Positions 14,801 through 27,200 of a DNA stretch of 64,000 nucleotides are shown here, piece after piece. The position numbers and the translations under genes were made by a program. The stretch lies in NCBI GenBank assembly GCA_949318235.1, contig OX439130.1, positions 38,739,851 through 38,803,850 of the forward strand. The letters are read 5' to 3'. The stretch is from Ecdyonurus torrentis (Eukaryota > Arthropoda > Insecta > Ephemeroptera > Heptageniidae). The notes under the pieces are model-generated. The model was not told the origin of the DNA. It made no database searches and saw only the letters and a list, made by a program, of their open reading frames with translations. The stretch's first letter is position 1. Each line of letters opens with the position of its first letter.

Positions 14801-15287
14801 CATAATAGTCTGCAGTAGTAAGCAAGAACAATGATGATCAAAACATGATGATATTAACTATTAACTGGTGTCTATTGTAGAGCTCAAACTCTTAAAGAAC
14901 TCAATATGTGAAATGTTGCTTTTATTTTTTACTAATATAAAAAAAATACTACAAAAAAAAGGTACTAAAAAAAATACTGTTTTCTTATTGCACACGTTGT
15001 GCAGGCTTTTATTTATTTTCTATGGACATGTTCATGAGTGGAAAATATTGAATGAATATAGAAACAACAATTTTCTTAAATTTTTATTATTTCAAAAATT
15101 GAATTTAAGATTTATATATTTTTCTAATTTAAAATAATTTGCAATTTATGTACCATAATTTAAGTTTTAGGTAAAATTTTAATATTATATTATAATCATA
15201 GGCCCATAGGAATCCCGGTGTTAATTTTAGTTAATTATCTGCAAAAAGAAGTAGTGTGTTCATAAATCTGTTACAAAACAAATTGCA

Positions 15288-15505
15288 GGTATTGTATCAA
15301 TTTTGGTGAAGTGTAAGAAGTGTCCCATTCTTGGGTAACATTGGGTATTCATTTAAAAGAGGATTACAATATTGTTTGACTTGTCGCACTTCACAGATAT
15401 ACATCAATTTTACACTCTTGTGCTATTTTAGTTGAGAGAAATGTAAACTGTAACCATGAATGGGACACTTCTCAAACTTCACAGAATTGTTACAACCACT
15501 GTATT
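15288..15505. mobile_element. Old fold-back element
   Basis: The outer segments AGAAGTGTCCCATT and AATGGGACACTTCT, plus neighbouring GTGAAG and CTTCAC, are inverted. Divergence between the arms suggests an old MITE. Confidence 0.5.
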
Positions 15506-15624
15506 GCAAATGGCTTCTCCTACGATGAAAGATTTTTTGATTGCTGAAAAAACCTAATTATGTGTTTATAAAAAAAAAACTTAAAGGGCTCCTGGTGTCA
15601 AAAAATTAAATAAAAAAATGTAAA

Positions 15625-15876
15625 AATCATGAGATGGGACCATTATACATACACACATTGTATCCTTCAAACCTTCTGTAGCCTCACAAACTGGGATTGA
15701 AAAACTGTAAAGTAAGCAATTTCAGGAATTCATGACGTCAACAATTCCGGGTCTATAATAGAAATTGTAGCGCGGGTTGCCTACTTTACAAGTTTTCTCC
15801 CTAGTTTTTAAGAGTACTGAAGGGTTAAGGCACAAAATATGTTTATTTACAATAGTCCTATCTCATGATTTATCAT
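15625..15876. mobile_element. Fold-back element
   Basis: The outer words AAATCATGAGATGGGACCAT and AATAGTCCTATCTCATGATT are inverted, as are the inner GTAAAGTAAGCAA and TTGCCTACTTTAC. It is a non-coding MITE in the intergenic region. Confidence 0.55.
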
Positions 15877-16086
15877 TGTGAAGAAATTTGTTTTTGACTT
15901 TAACTTTGTTAATTTGTGTATTTGTTTCCTCCCATTTAAAAAGCAGAAAAGTATGCCATTTTTTGTTACCCAGAGCACAAGTAACAGAGTTTATGAACAA
16001 GCTTATTGGCATTAATGCTTCAAGGAGAAAAGTTTTTAACACAACTCTTTATTTCACATTAAAATTAAAATAACATGTTGATTAAA

Positions 16087-16292
16087 TATCGATGCCTCTG
16101 TGTCAAAAGCGAGCATCTACACTTTCCAGATTTCCGACAAAAGGACTATCTACACTTTCTGCCGCCGAGCATCTGCAATGTTAAGCTTATGGCCGATAGT
16201 CGAGTTACAGCGCTGCGCGGAAAGTGTAGATAGTCATTTTGTCGGAAATCTGGAAAGTGTATATGCTTGCTTTTGACTCGGAGGCATCGATA
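16087..16292. mobile_element. Fold-back MITE with paired CACTTT modules
   Basis: The ends read TATCGATGCCTC and GGCATCGATA, possibly with a TA target. In the left arm ACACTTTCCAGATTTCCGAC and a second ACACTTT are 33 nt apart, and the right arm mirrors this. It belongs to the same architectural family as 6875-7087. Confidence 0.75.
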
Positions 16293-16322
16293 TATAAGTT
16301 AAAAATTGCTCATAAATCAAGG

Positions 16323-16462
16323 GCGATCTGCTATGATTTTTTATGTCCACTTATTATTATTATTTGCTACTGCAAATGATGTGTAACGGGAAAAAAATCC
16401 AAATTTTGAAATTGATCAGACAATCGAGTTGATTTAGTGGACATTGTTACGGAGCACGCTTG
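16323..16462. mobile_element. Fold-back MITE, GCTATA family
   Basis: It shares TTGCTACTGCAAATGATGTG and GGGAAAAAAATCCAAATTTT with 6536-6718 and 51456-51618. TATGTCCACT and AGTGGACATT are the inverted sub-terminal words. Confidence 0.55.
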
Positions 16463-16617
16463 ATATAATTATATTAGTGTGTCTACATTCTTTTCAGAAG
16501 GTAATTAATAATTAATGTAAATATATATAATTTCACATAGAAATTTGACTGGATTTATTTTGTAAGCTTTAATATTTTGTTTATGTATAACAAAATATTT
16601 TATTTTAATATGTAATG

Positions 16618-17075
16618 TGATAAACTTGAAAGAAAAGGATAAGGAGAAACCAGCAAGGGTCTTACCATAGTGAAGAGAGTCCCATAGTTTGGTGAAAATC
16701 TTGCTAGCATAGATATAAAAAACTAACACATTGGAAATATTTTGGCAATAAACTCCAAAGAGATGGAGCGTATTATGCCTTCATCAGTCCTTACACACTC
16801 GAAGAAAAATTAGGAATAATCGTTATATAGAGCATAGATTCATAGTTTCTCTCAGAGTCTGTAAGGACTGATGAAGACCTGCGGGATGTGGGTCTGTAAG
16901 GACTGATGATGTTACTCCATCTTTCTTGGAGTTTATTGCCAAAATATTTCCAATATGTTAGTTTTTTATATCTGTGCTAGCAAGATTTTCACCTATGGGA
17001 CTCTCTTCACTATGGTACGGCCCTTTCTGGTTTCTCCTATCTTTTCTTTTAAATTTATCATACCTAACCACGATG
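16618..17075. mobile_element. PLE-tail inverted dimer with degenerate hammerhead-like core
   Basis: The outer arms (AGAAAAGGATAAGGAG, CCAGCAAGGGTCTTACCATA, GAAAATCTTGCTAGC) are inverted around two AATATTTTGGCAATAAACTCC blocks and a centre with AAGGACTGATGAAGACC at about 16864. CTGATGA is followed by a possible stem (AGACC, GGGTCT), but the GAAA box is absent, so no active ribozyme is claimed. Confidence 0.65.
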
Positions 17076-17680
17076 GTTTATTGTCCTTATATCTTAATAT
17101 TTTAATAATAAATAGAAAATACTGCAAGGCCTATATACTGTACATTGATTCTAATTGTTACATACTTATATGATAATCTCTATTGACATTAGTATTATTT
17201 TAGCTTGTATTTTACATCACAATTAGACAGTTTATTAATTATTAATAATTTATTATACAAATTGCATGCGCCAAAATAGCAAGGGATATGTGCTATACAG
17301 TATAAATAATAATAATTGTACACCATGAGTGTTTATTGAATATAAAATGAATATAATGTGTAATATATAATATAATAATATATGTAATAATAAAATACAC
17401 CCATAAATATTATAAAATTAAAATATAAAATTTATTTTATTTATAAAATAATTTGATTTTTTTATTTGATGTTTTATAGTAAAAGGGTCTGGAAAATGAA
17501 TTTGATACATATACATACATGATACATGATACATACATATATCATTGCATGACGCTATAGTCCCTTACAAGGTAAAAGCCAACAACACATGTATGTATAG
17601 AAATGTAGTATGTAGAAAAAAGTTGAAAATTCCATTATAACCTAAACAAGTGTAATTATTTTATTGCATTTTGATTGTAG

Positions 17681-17764
17681 GAGACTGGAATTAAAGATAT
17701 TTTGAATTTTGAACACAGAGATAATGAATTTGATAAAATTGCCAAACAAAAATGTGAATGTGAT
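17681..17764 (+). CDS. Orphan exon-like segment, possible alternative exon of the PWWP gene
   Basis: Eighty-four bases lie between a good acceptor (TTTTGATTGTAG) and donor (GTAAGT), open in phase 0 and encoding 28 residues (start ETGIKDILNFEHRDNEF, end KCECD). Exon 4 of the PWWP gene also ends in phase 0, so it could be joined in place of the zinc-finger exon. Alternatively it belongs to an unseen gene, or is a chance match. No homology is recognised. Confidence 0.3.
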
Positions 17765-18276
17765 GTAAGTCGTGTGTATGTACGTGCTTTTATCTTTAAT
17801 GTTGCTTATTAAAATATTGATTCCACAGTTTAAAATAAAATATATGTGTATTTACGAAAGAGCTTATTTTCTTTCTATGGCCGGCCCACCCCTAGCAAAA
17901 ATATATATAATTATAAAAAAGCATTCATATTTAATTTATTCACACTGTCAGTATTATAAACAGCTTCTCTTTTTTTAACTTTATTTATTTATTTATCTTA
18001 TTATTGTTTTTTAATATTTCACAAAATGTGTCAATGTTTGATGAACATTTAATATTACACCAACAAAAATTTCAAACCATGAACAAATTGCCGCTATTTT
18101 AAAATTCAATTTTTTTTTTTTTGGCCTGAAAAAACAAAAAACGAAAAAGCAAACAAAAAAACAACAGCTGGTGTTTGACAACATAGCACAACATTAGAAG
18201 AGAATACGTGTGATTATAATTAAACTATTATAGCGTCAAGTTGTTGTTAATTTTCATTAAAAAAAGTTGTATTAAC

Positions 18277-21200
18277 ATGTCAACATCTATCCCTTTGTTG
18301 TTTGCTGATGGAGATGAGGATGTAGAGTCTGGAAATCCTAAATCCGACGAGGAGTATCGCAACAGTGTCTTTCGAGCCACTGTCAATATTAGGCTTGGTA
18401 AGAATTTTGCATAACCTCGCCATTCATAAAATTCTTTGGAAATATTATAGCCCTTTAAATTGGCTGAAAAGGCCTTGTAATCATCAGATAATGTTACTTT
18501 TATGAGCTTATATTGAATTGAGTTTGCCTAAAAAATTGTTGATCTCATCAATGCTGCCCCATTGCAGTTTAATTGGCCTACATATATGATATAGTTATGA
18601 CAAAATACTCAACTCATGCATCCATAATTTTATATATGAAAGACGATACATATATGTAATAGATCTTGTTAAGGCATTGCAACAATTAACACAGAATAAC
18701 TACCCTTTAATATATGCATACATATACTATACATACATATGTGTACACACATACTGTACCGAAATGAAATGAATAACCTGCAAATTTAGTGATGCTTTTC
18801 AGTCTATAGTTGTGCAGGTTTTTCATTTCCTTGCGGTACATATATGTAGTATACAATATACGTACACATACATACATAATGAACGGCCCTCTCTTATGTA
18901 TACCACCGGTATAATTACAGTCAGGGCCGGGCTGGGAGGCAAAGGGCCTCGGGGGCGATCAGGTATTGAGGGCCTCCCCCAGGGATCGGGGGGGGGGGGG
19001 GGGTGTTCGCCGCAGGCGCGATTTTTTTGGGAGCCACGCCCCTTTTTGGCAGAAAATGCAAAATTAGTATACAGTACTTTAAAAAAAATCTATTACAATT
19101 TAAGTAATTCAAATTTATTATTTTTTTCACCGGTTGAGTATAAAATTGAAGAACTTTTTTTTTCTATAATACAAGAAACATTCTAAATGACTGAATTTTT
19201 TATCGGTTTAAAAAAGACACTTTTTTTTTTCATGAGGTTAAAAAGTATTGTTCTGAAAATTGAGTTTTCAATTTTTCCAGAACAAATTTGCGAGAAAAAA
19301 AAAGCTCGACAATTAATTAACCCATGTTATTTAAATATGCGATTTACATATTTTTTGTCCATAAAAAATATCGTTTTAAAATTTAAATTTAATAAAAGTT
19401 GATTTTTTAAAGAAGTTGATCCGGTAAAATTTTGCGCACAAAGAGCTTCAAGTTGTATCCTTTACTTGCTAAATTTGCGTTCACTTATAAAAAAAATAAA
19501 AAAAAATAGAAAAATTACATAAAATTAATTTTTATATCATTTTACATGCAAATTAAATAAAGATTGTACTATTTTACAGATTGTGCATTATCAAGCTTCA
19601 ATTTCTTATGCTTTTGTTTTTTAGGCTGTTTTATAGTAGTTTTACTAGTTTTTAATTACTTTTATTTGTCACTCATCGCCTGTGCGCCCTTTTTACTCTT
19701 GCGCCCTGGAGAAATGTCCCCTCATCCCCCTATCTATTGGGCCTACTCTGGGCTACATGTTTACATTATATAGTATTTCAAGTGAAGTAAAATTAGTGAG
19801 TAAAAATATTGAAATAAAAATATTAGCTCATGATTTATTCACAGATATATTATAAAACTAAAAATACATTTTTCATCAAAGTAATTAAAACTATTGGAAG
19901 AGTGATACGTGGTGCAGCCGGTGCGGGTGGCGGTTAAAAAAAAAAGGCGTTCTTGTTGGCCCATTCTTGTATCTAAATTTTTATTAACTCTCTCGCAAAT
20001 TACTAATTATTATAATTTTTTGCGGCTGGCGGGAGGGAAAGACGAAAAGACGTGGGAGAATACGAAACTTATAATTTGTGCATATATTGAAATCAGGGAC
20101 TGGATTCGGATCCTCGATAGATCCGCTAAAAAATAAGAGGATCCGGATCCAGGGAACCCGGAGCCTCGAAAAAAATAAGAGGATCCGGATCCGGGATCCC
20201 AGATCCATGATAGAATAAGAGGATCCGGATCCGGGATCCAGGATCCCTGAAAAAAATAAAAGGATCCAGATTGCAGTTTAATTTAAAATTAACTTTTTAA
20301 CATTTCCTCTTTTTTTTTTTTTTTTTTTTTTTTCGTTTAGTATTCATTTGTATTGATTATTTCCTATATAGTTTGTTATAAAATTTAAAAACTTATAAAT
20401 TATAGAACTTTTAAACAATTATTAAGAATATTTTCTTAAAATGTATTAAAAATATAAAAATGAATTAATACACTATAGACAAGTTATAGGAGAAGACTCA
20501 TTATATTAATTAACGTATGCAATGCAAGTTGAAAATAAATCTTTATATTATAAAATAAGTAATAAGGTAGGAAGATGCTATTTTGGGGGTAGTTTTTACG
20601 ACTGATTCTTATTTTCAGCCAATTCTGACCACGGGAAGTAATTTAATTCTTAATTTGAAAGTGTCAAAATATTGCGCTCCAGCAACAATGGCGTCAGAGT
20701 CACCTCGAGCGCAATATTTTGACATTTTCAAATTAAGAATTAAATTACTTTCAGGGGTCAGAACTGGCTGAAAATTTGCACAGAGGTTAATCTTTTGATG
20801 CTCTATAAGAATCAGTCGTAAAAACTCCCCCAAAATAGCATCTGCCTTCCTTAATGAGTAATCAAATGAGTAAGTTGACCGTACTAATACTACTAATACT
20901 AACTAAGTAATCATTGCAAATTCGAGCGAAGTAAATTTTATTTTATTTTTAGATGATAATAAAAACAAACGGATCCGAGATCCGAAAAAATAAAAGGATC
21001 TGGATCCGGATCTGGGATCCGCGATAAAATAAGTGGATCCGGATCCGGGATCCAGGATCCGCGAAAAAAATAAAAGGATCCGGATCTGGGATCCCGGATC
21101 CTCAATAGAATAAGAAGATCCGGATCCGGGATCCCAGATCCGCAATAGAATAAAAGGATCCGGATCCGGGATCCCAGATCCTCGAAAAAAATAAGAGGAT

Positions 21201-24200
21201 CCAGTCCCTGATTGAAATGCATAGATAGATATATGATGAAAATAAGAATATATATTTTTTTTATATTTCATAACATTTTATTGGATTTTTTTGTATTATT
21301 TTTAAAAATATTAAATTTTGATATTTATTTTAGCATATTTCATAGGGGCCTCCGGCCACGTGGCCTCCAGGGGCCTCGGGGGGGATCGCCCCCTAAGTCT
21401 TATGGCCAGCCCGGCCCTGATTACAGTCTATCATTCATAATTTATTTTACCAAGTAAGGATATCTGAAAACAAGGTGGAATCTATGACTGTAATAGAACT
21501 ACTTTAAGTCATATATAAAGCAAAGCACATGTGTATGCACATCAATTTAAAATCATCACTTTCCTCACGTGGCATTATGATATAGGTATATATTATATGT
21601 ACTAGTTATCGGCAGGCTCTTTTTACGGCGAAAGTGATAAGTTTACAAGATTCTACCTAGAACCAACCATCTTAGAATTCTGCCTACTTGCCATACCACT
21701 GCTTAAAACTCTTTTATCAGTAGAGGGGACCGAGATAAATAGGGGTGCCGACTGCCGATAACTACGGCAGTGTCGGCTTGGCTGCTTTTCTCAACAATAC
21801 TATAAGAAGTTCAACCTTAAGACCCTTAAGCTGCCGATAACTAGTCCTATTACCATACAGCTGTGTGTGTGTATGTATACTGTAAACTTATAAATAAGGT
21901 GTCTGAATATTATGCCGTAACATACACATTGATTTTTTATGACTTTTCAAGTATAAAGAGGGTTAGATTACAATTGTCAATATGTATTTGTTCTTAGGAT
22001 CTGGTTAGGTTACATTTTCATTTCTTACAAATACAAAATAGGGGTGTTTCATCTATCTGCGCAGGCACAGTATATTATTTACATACTGTACATGACACTT
22101 CAACAATATTTATTTACTGTATTATAGTCCAATAACAGAATGTGTTTTTATGCAAAGAGGGATTTGCAGATTCTTCGAAAGGCTTAATTATCACAAAAAT
22201 TACAAATTACATTCACTTTTTTTTTTTTTTTTTTTTTTTTGTGCAAAAGTTAACTCATAATAGAGTACTATATAGTATCGGGAACTATATTTTGTGCATC
22301 TTTTTCATTAGGTAACAAGCTGGCTGTAATTTAGGTCTTATAGTTTTGTTTGCACGGGCTTCCCCAAGATATAAATTTTCATTAAGGATAATTCATAGGA
22401 AACACATATCTGATTCGTTTTAAATTATAGTAATTCCAATTTTAATATTTAAATTATTTAGGATACAGTATTTATATTTATAACATACATTTAACCTCAC
22501 CATGTATCCAACTTAAACTTGCAATTCAGTGATATACTCTTTGGTAATTGAGAGTATTATTGTTTAATAATATTACTGTTTATATTGATAATTAAAAGAT
22601 AGATAGAAACACATAAAAAAGAGAGGTAAAAGATTTTTGGGGAATGGGAGATAATGAGCTTAGTTCAGGGACCCCACAAAAGAGAGAGAAAAATATTCAA
22701 ACCCAGGCCGAAATATGACGCATAGTGCGCTGAATGCACGGTGGTATGAACTAGAAGCTTGTAAGCAAATAGAGATTAGTTAATTAATTAGAGGATTTTT
22801 TGGCTTACAAAAGTAAATTAATTAGCAAAAACGTCACACCAAAATACTCGGCGCGACTCTCTCTTGGTGTGACATATTTTGGTGTGACGTTTTTGCTAAT
22901 TAATTTACTTTTGTAGGCCAAAAAATCCTCTAATTAATTAACTAATCTCTATTTGCTTATGAGCTTCTAGTTCATACCACCGTGCATACGGCGCACTATG
23001 CGTCATATTTCGGCCTGGGTTTGAATATTTTTCTCTCTCTTTTGCGGGGTCCCTGAACTAAGCTCATTATCTCCCATTCCCCAAAAATCTTTTACCTCTC
23101 TTTTTTATGTTTTTTATGTGTTTCTATCTATCTTTTAATTATCAACCTATCGCAAAGTCAATTTTTTCCTAATTATATATTTACTGTTTATATTATTATT
23201 GTTATAATTTATTTATAACAATTTATATTTTGCAGGGTTTCTTCGCAAGGTTTATGGTTTGCTGTCAATGCAGCTGCTTCTTACAACAGTCCTGGGTGGA
23301 GTATGTGTTCTGCAGCCTGAAATACGCACATTTGTCCATTCAAAGTAAGCGCTTTTTTTTTTTTCTTCTTTTTTTTCTTTTTTTTTGTCATTATTCTGAG
23401 TTATACTATTTGATTTCAGTGACTGGCTTGTATTTGTGGCCTTCATGATGAGTATTGGAATACTGATTGCTCTACATTTTAAGAGAAGAGAGACACCTAC
23501 TAATTTCATCTTGCTCACAGCATTTGTAAGTTTTATATTGCAATAAAATTTATCTTATGAAAAAATAACTTAAATCTATTTATATATTGATAAATTTGTA
23601 TTTGGATTATATACATATAATATATTACATATAAGAGAAAATAAATAATGTTGGGATGTGTTTGAGCTAGAGATTCAAAATCACTTGGTCATGTAACTTT
23701 TTGGCTATAGTGATTGGTTTATAAGAAGATATTATTTACGGCAATGTTCAAACATTTTTAAGTTGATACACTTACACATTTCATACACATATGAAACCCC
23801 TTAGTGGTATATTTTTTTAGCTTCTGCATGACTTCTAAATCATTGTCATAGTTCTGCAACCTCATATTGTAATACCGGAAACTATAGCATAGAGTTATCT
23901 AACAACATTAATTGTGTAACTATAACATAGTTTTTGTTTTTATGTAACAATGATTTTGCATCTCTGGTTAATGTGGTGATAAAGTACTCCCTTAAATAAA
24001 ATCCCTTAAAAAAAATGTAATGTTAACCATACATAACATTTTTTTTCCTCTCATATACTATCAATTTATAAGATATTTTTAAATCAGATAACATGATGAT
24101 TCATGTTTTTCCTGTTGATTTCTCTTCCACAATTAAAATATTTTCCAATATTGTTGTTTCTTTTTGTTTCAGACTGTAGTTCAAGCATACACTGTAGCTG

Positions 24201-27200
24201 TAGTTGTTACATTTTATGATCAGGTTGTAGTTCTTCAAGCTTTAATCTTAACTACTGGTGTTGTGACAGGACTGACTGTCTATACCCTGCAAACAAAACG
24301 TGACTACTCGGCCATTGGATCTGGGTAATTCTTTATTATAAAAAGCCTAGTACTAATATTAGAACCCCTGTAGAACTCACAGTTAACATCTACAGTGAAA
24401 ACTTATGTTCTAATTTCTTTCCTAAATAGGTGTTGACAAAAGTTATCAACACCAGCATGTAATATTAGTAAAGGAAAGAATTGAATTTGCAATACTTAAT
24501 AAATAAAAAGATGTGATAGAAAAAGTATATACGAGGGTGGGATGGAAAGTTCGCGTAGTCGTATAGAAATATTTATATTAGGACAAAACAAAAAACTATC
24601 CGTGTATTAGTGATATTTCAATAGACAAACCTCAAAATTTCATATCTCTGTGAAATTTATTAAGTGCAGGGCAGTAACTTATGTGAAGCAACGTCGGGTG
24701 CTCCAAGAAATGGCCAAAAATGTGTTGCTGACCAGCATCTAGTATGTGACATGGAAACAGAACAGTGCATGTGAAATTCGTTTTAACATATTGGAAACAA
24801 TAGGGGACAATGCTTCATCATGTCCTTCAGGTTTCAAATGGGTATCTTAATTTTAGACTAGTTATGCTGACCTTTGAAGTTGACCTCTCAAAAATGGCCA
24901 AAATTGGCTCCCACTGAAGATATGATTAAAAAAGTATACAAAATTTTGGTTCAACACCAACGTATGAGATATCAGCAGATAGCTAAGACTTTGGGCTACA
25001 ACATGAAATGACAAAAAGTTAAGCACACACAAAAATTGAGGGTAAAAAAACTATTGGAAAAAAGTGTGCCGCAAATGGGCTATGACGACAAACCTACTTG
25101 TGGTACCTATTTTTCCAAAAAAATTTTCACCCTTAATTTTTGTATGTGCATAACTTTTTTTCATTTCATGTAATAGCCCAAAGTCTTAGCTATCTGCTGA
25201 TACCTCATACGTTGGTGTTGAACCAAAATTTTGTATACTTTTTTAATCATATCTTCAGTGGGAGCCAATTTTGGCCATTTTTGAGAGGTCAACTTCAAAG
25301 GTCAGTATAACCAGTCTAAAATTAAGGTACCCATTTGAAACCTGCAGGACATGATGAAGCATTGTCCCTCATTGTTTTCAATATGTTTAAACAAATTTCA
25401 CATGCACTGTTCTGTTTCCCTGTCACATACTAGATGCTGGTCAGCTGGTCCATTTTTTGACCATTTTTGGTAAAAACATTAATAAATAAAAAACGCTCTA
25501 AATTAAAAATATTTGACTTGGTACGCCAAATGATCATATGGGACAAATACTGGGTTTATTATGTAACATCTGAACCAAAGAAACAGTCATGGCAATGGAA
25601 ACTACCTGTGTTAAACGTAATCAAAGAAAGCTAACTATGGAAAAAATAGGCATTTTGAGGTCCCCCCACAACCACCCCATTATAAATGCATTACGAGATG
25701 GGAGAGTGACAAAACCAAGTGCAATAGTCTCAAGGGATACTATGTCGATAATTAAGATCAGTGGTAGGTCCGAATTTTTTTTCTACATATGCGACTACGC
25801 GAACTTTCCATCCCACCCTCGTAGATTGGATATATTGAGGAAAGAAAGTGAAGCATTTATAATGTATGCAGGGACACCTTGTGAGGGAGACGGGCTCAGA
25901 CTGGCTATAAGAGCAAGTCCGCGATGGCAGATGTGCCCCCCCCCCCCCTGTTTGGAGGCCCAAAAATGGGCGTAACCAGTGTGTTATGCCCCTTTTTGTG
26001 GTCCCTAGAGTGGGTGTTACACCCCTTTCGCGGACGAGGCCCCTTGCGTGCCAGTCCGACCCTGGAGGGAGAGAAAATAATTTTGGCCTAAGCTAGAAAT
26101 TATTTTCTCTCACACAATAAAAGCCTGTTCTGTTCACAATTAATGACGTATAAATTCACATAACTTCAACATAAGAATCCAAATAACATTAATTGTTGTA
26201 TCTACGTAATAGTTATGTGAACTTACACGTCATGTGAAGGCATCCCTGTCAGCTAATACTTACTCCCTATCCCAATTTTTCCAAATTACAGTACTGTACA
26301 TATATCTATGAGCTTTTTCTATCAACATCAACATTTGATGTAAACAAACATCAGTCTATAATATTTGTAAGCTTTTGAACAGTAATAACTTGTCCTAAAA
26401 CAAGTAATTAATGAATTGCATTTTAAAACTTTCGTATTGTCGTAGCATTTACACATCTTACTTAAAATACACAGTGTAAAATTAAAGTAAATAAACCATT
26501 GCAGTTAGTTTTAGGTTGATAATTTAAAAGAGGATAGAGGAAACCAGCAAGGACCTTACTAAAATTTGAAAAAAATTTTGTAAGCACACAGATAAAAAAA
26601 AACAAAACAAACAAACAAACTAACATAGCTTTGGGCACTGCTATCCAATATGTTTTTATTTATTTATTTATTTTTATTTCTCTGTGCTATAAAGATTTTT
26701 GTCAAACTATGGGACTCTCTTCACTATGATAAGGCCCTTGCTATTTTCCTCTTTCCTTTTCTTTTATGTAATATATTATTGTATATTTTTTCTAGAATTT
26801 TTGCTGGCTTATGGATATTAATTATTGGAGGAATACTACAGATATTTATTCAGAATACTGTGTTAGAGTTGGTGCTATCACTTGGAGGAGCTTTCCTCTT
26901 CTCCTTGTTTATTATTTTTGACACTCAGGTAACTATTAAGGCATAAATTTAATATTATAAAGACTGATAATTTTGTAAACAATTAATGTGCTGAAATGAA
27001 AATCAGGAGCTTGTGATTGTTATTAAATCTCATAGAAATTACACTTTTCATTATAAAAACATTTACAAAGATAATCAGCTAATATTAATTTTTAATTAAA
27101 TGTTTTATACATATCAATATTGTACAGATTAAAACTAGATGTATTTTATGTTCATTTTAATTTATGCTGTAAATACATAAATTAAGTCTTATTTTTAGGG

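Larger units (their letters stand above)
18922..21419. mobile_element. hAT-like element, 2.5 kb, with nested insertions (outermost)
   Basis: The left end CAGGGCCGGGCTGGGAGGC and right end GCCAGCCCGGCCCTG are inverted. The flanks carry an exact 8-bp duplication, ATTACAGT, at 18914-18921 and 21420-21427. An 8-bp duplication plus a CAGGG-type terminus is diagnostic of hAT. No transposase is recognised, so it is non-autonomous. It contains the element at 20094-21210. Confidence 0.9.

Noticed and set aside
16860..16915. Two CTGATGA boxes with a possible stem, resembling hammerhead cores
   Set aside because: The GAAA box is replaced by GTAA, and the stem I partner strand is not on the same RNA strand. 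At most a decayed ribozyme.
20903..21271. 122-codon open frame across the GGATCC repeats
   Set aside because: It is translated repeat DNA (RDPGSG-like periodic residues) inside a transposon and has no relation to a known protein.
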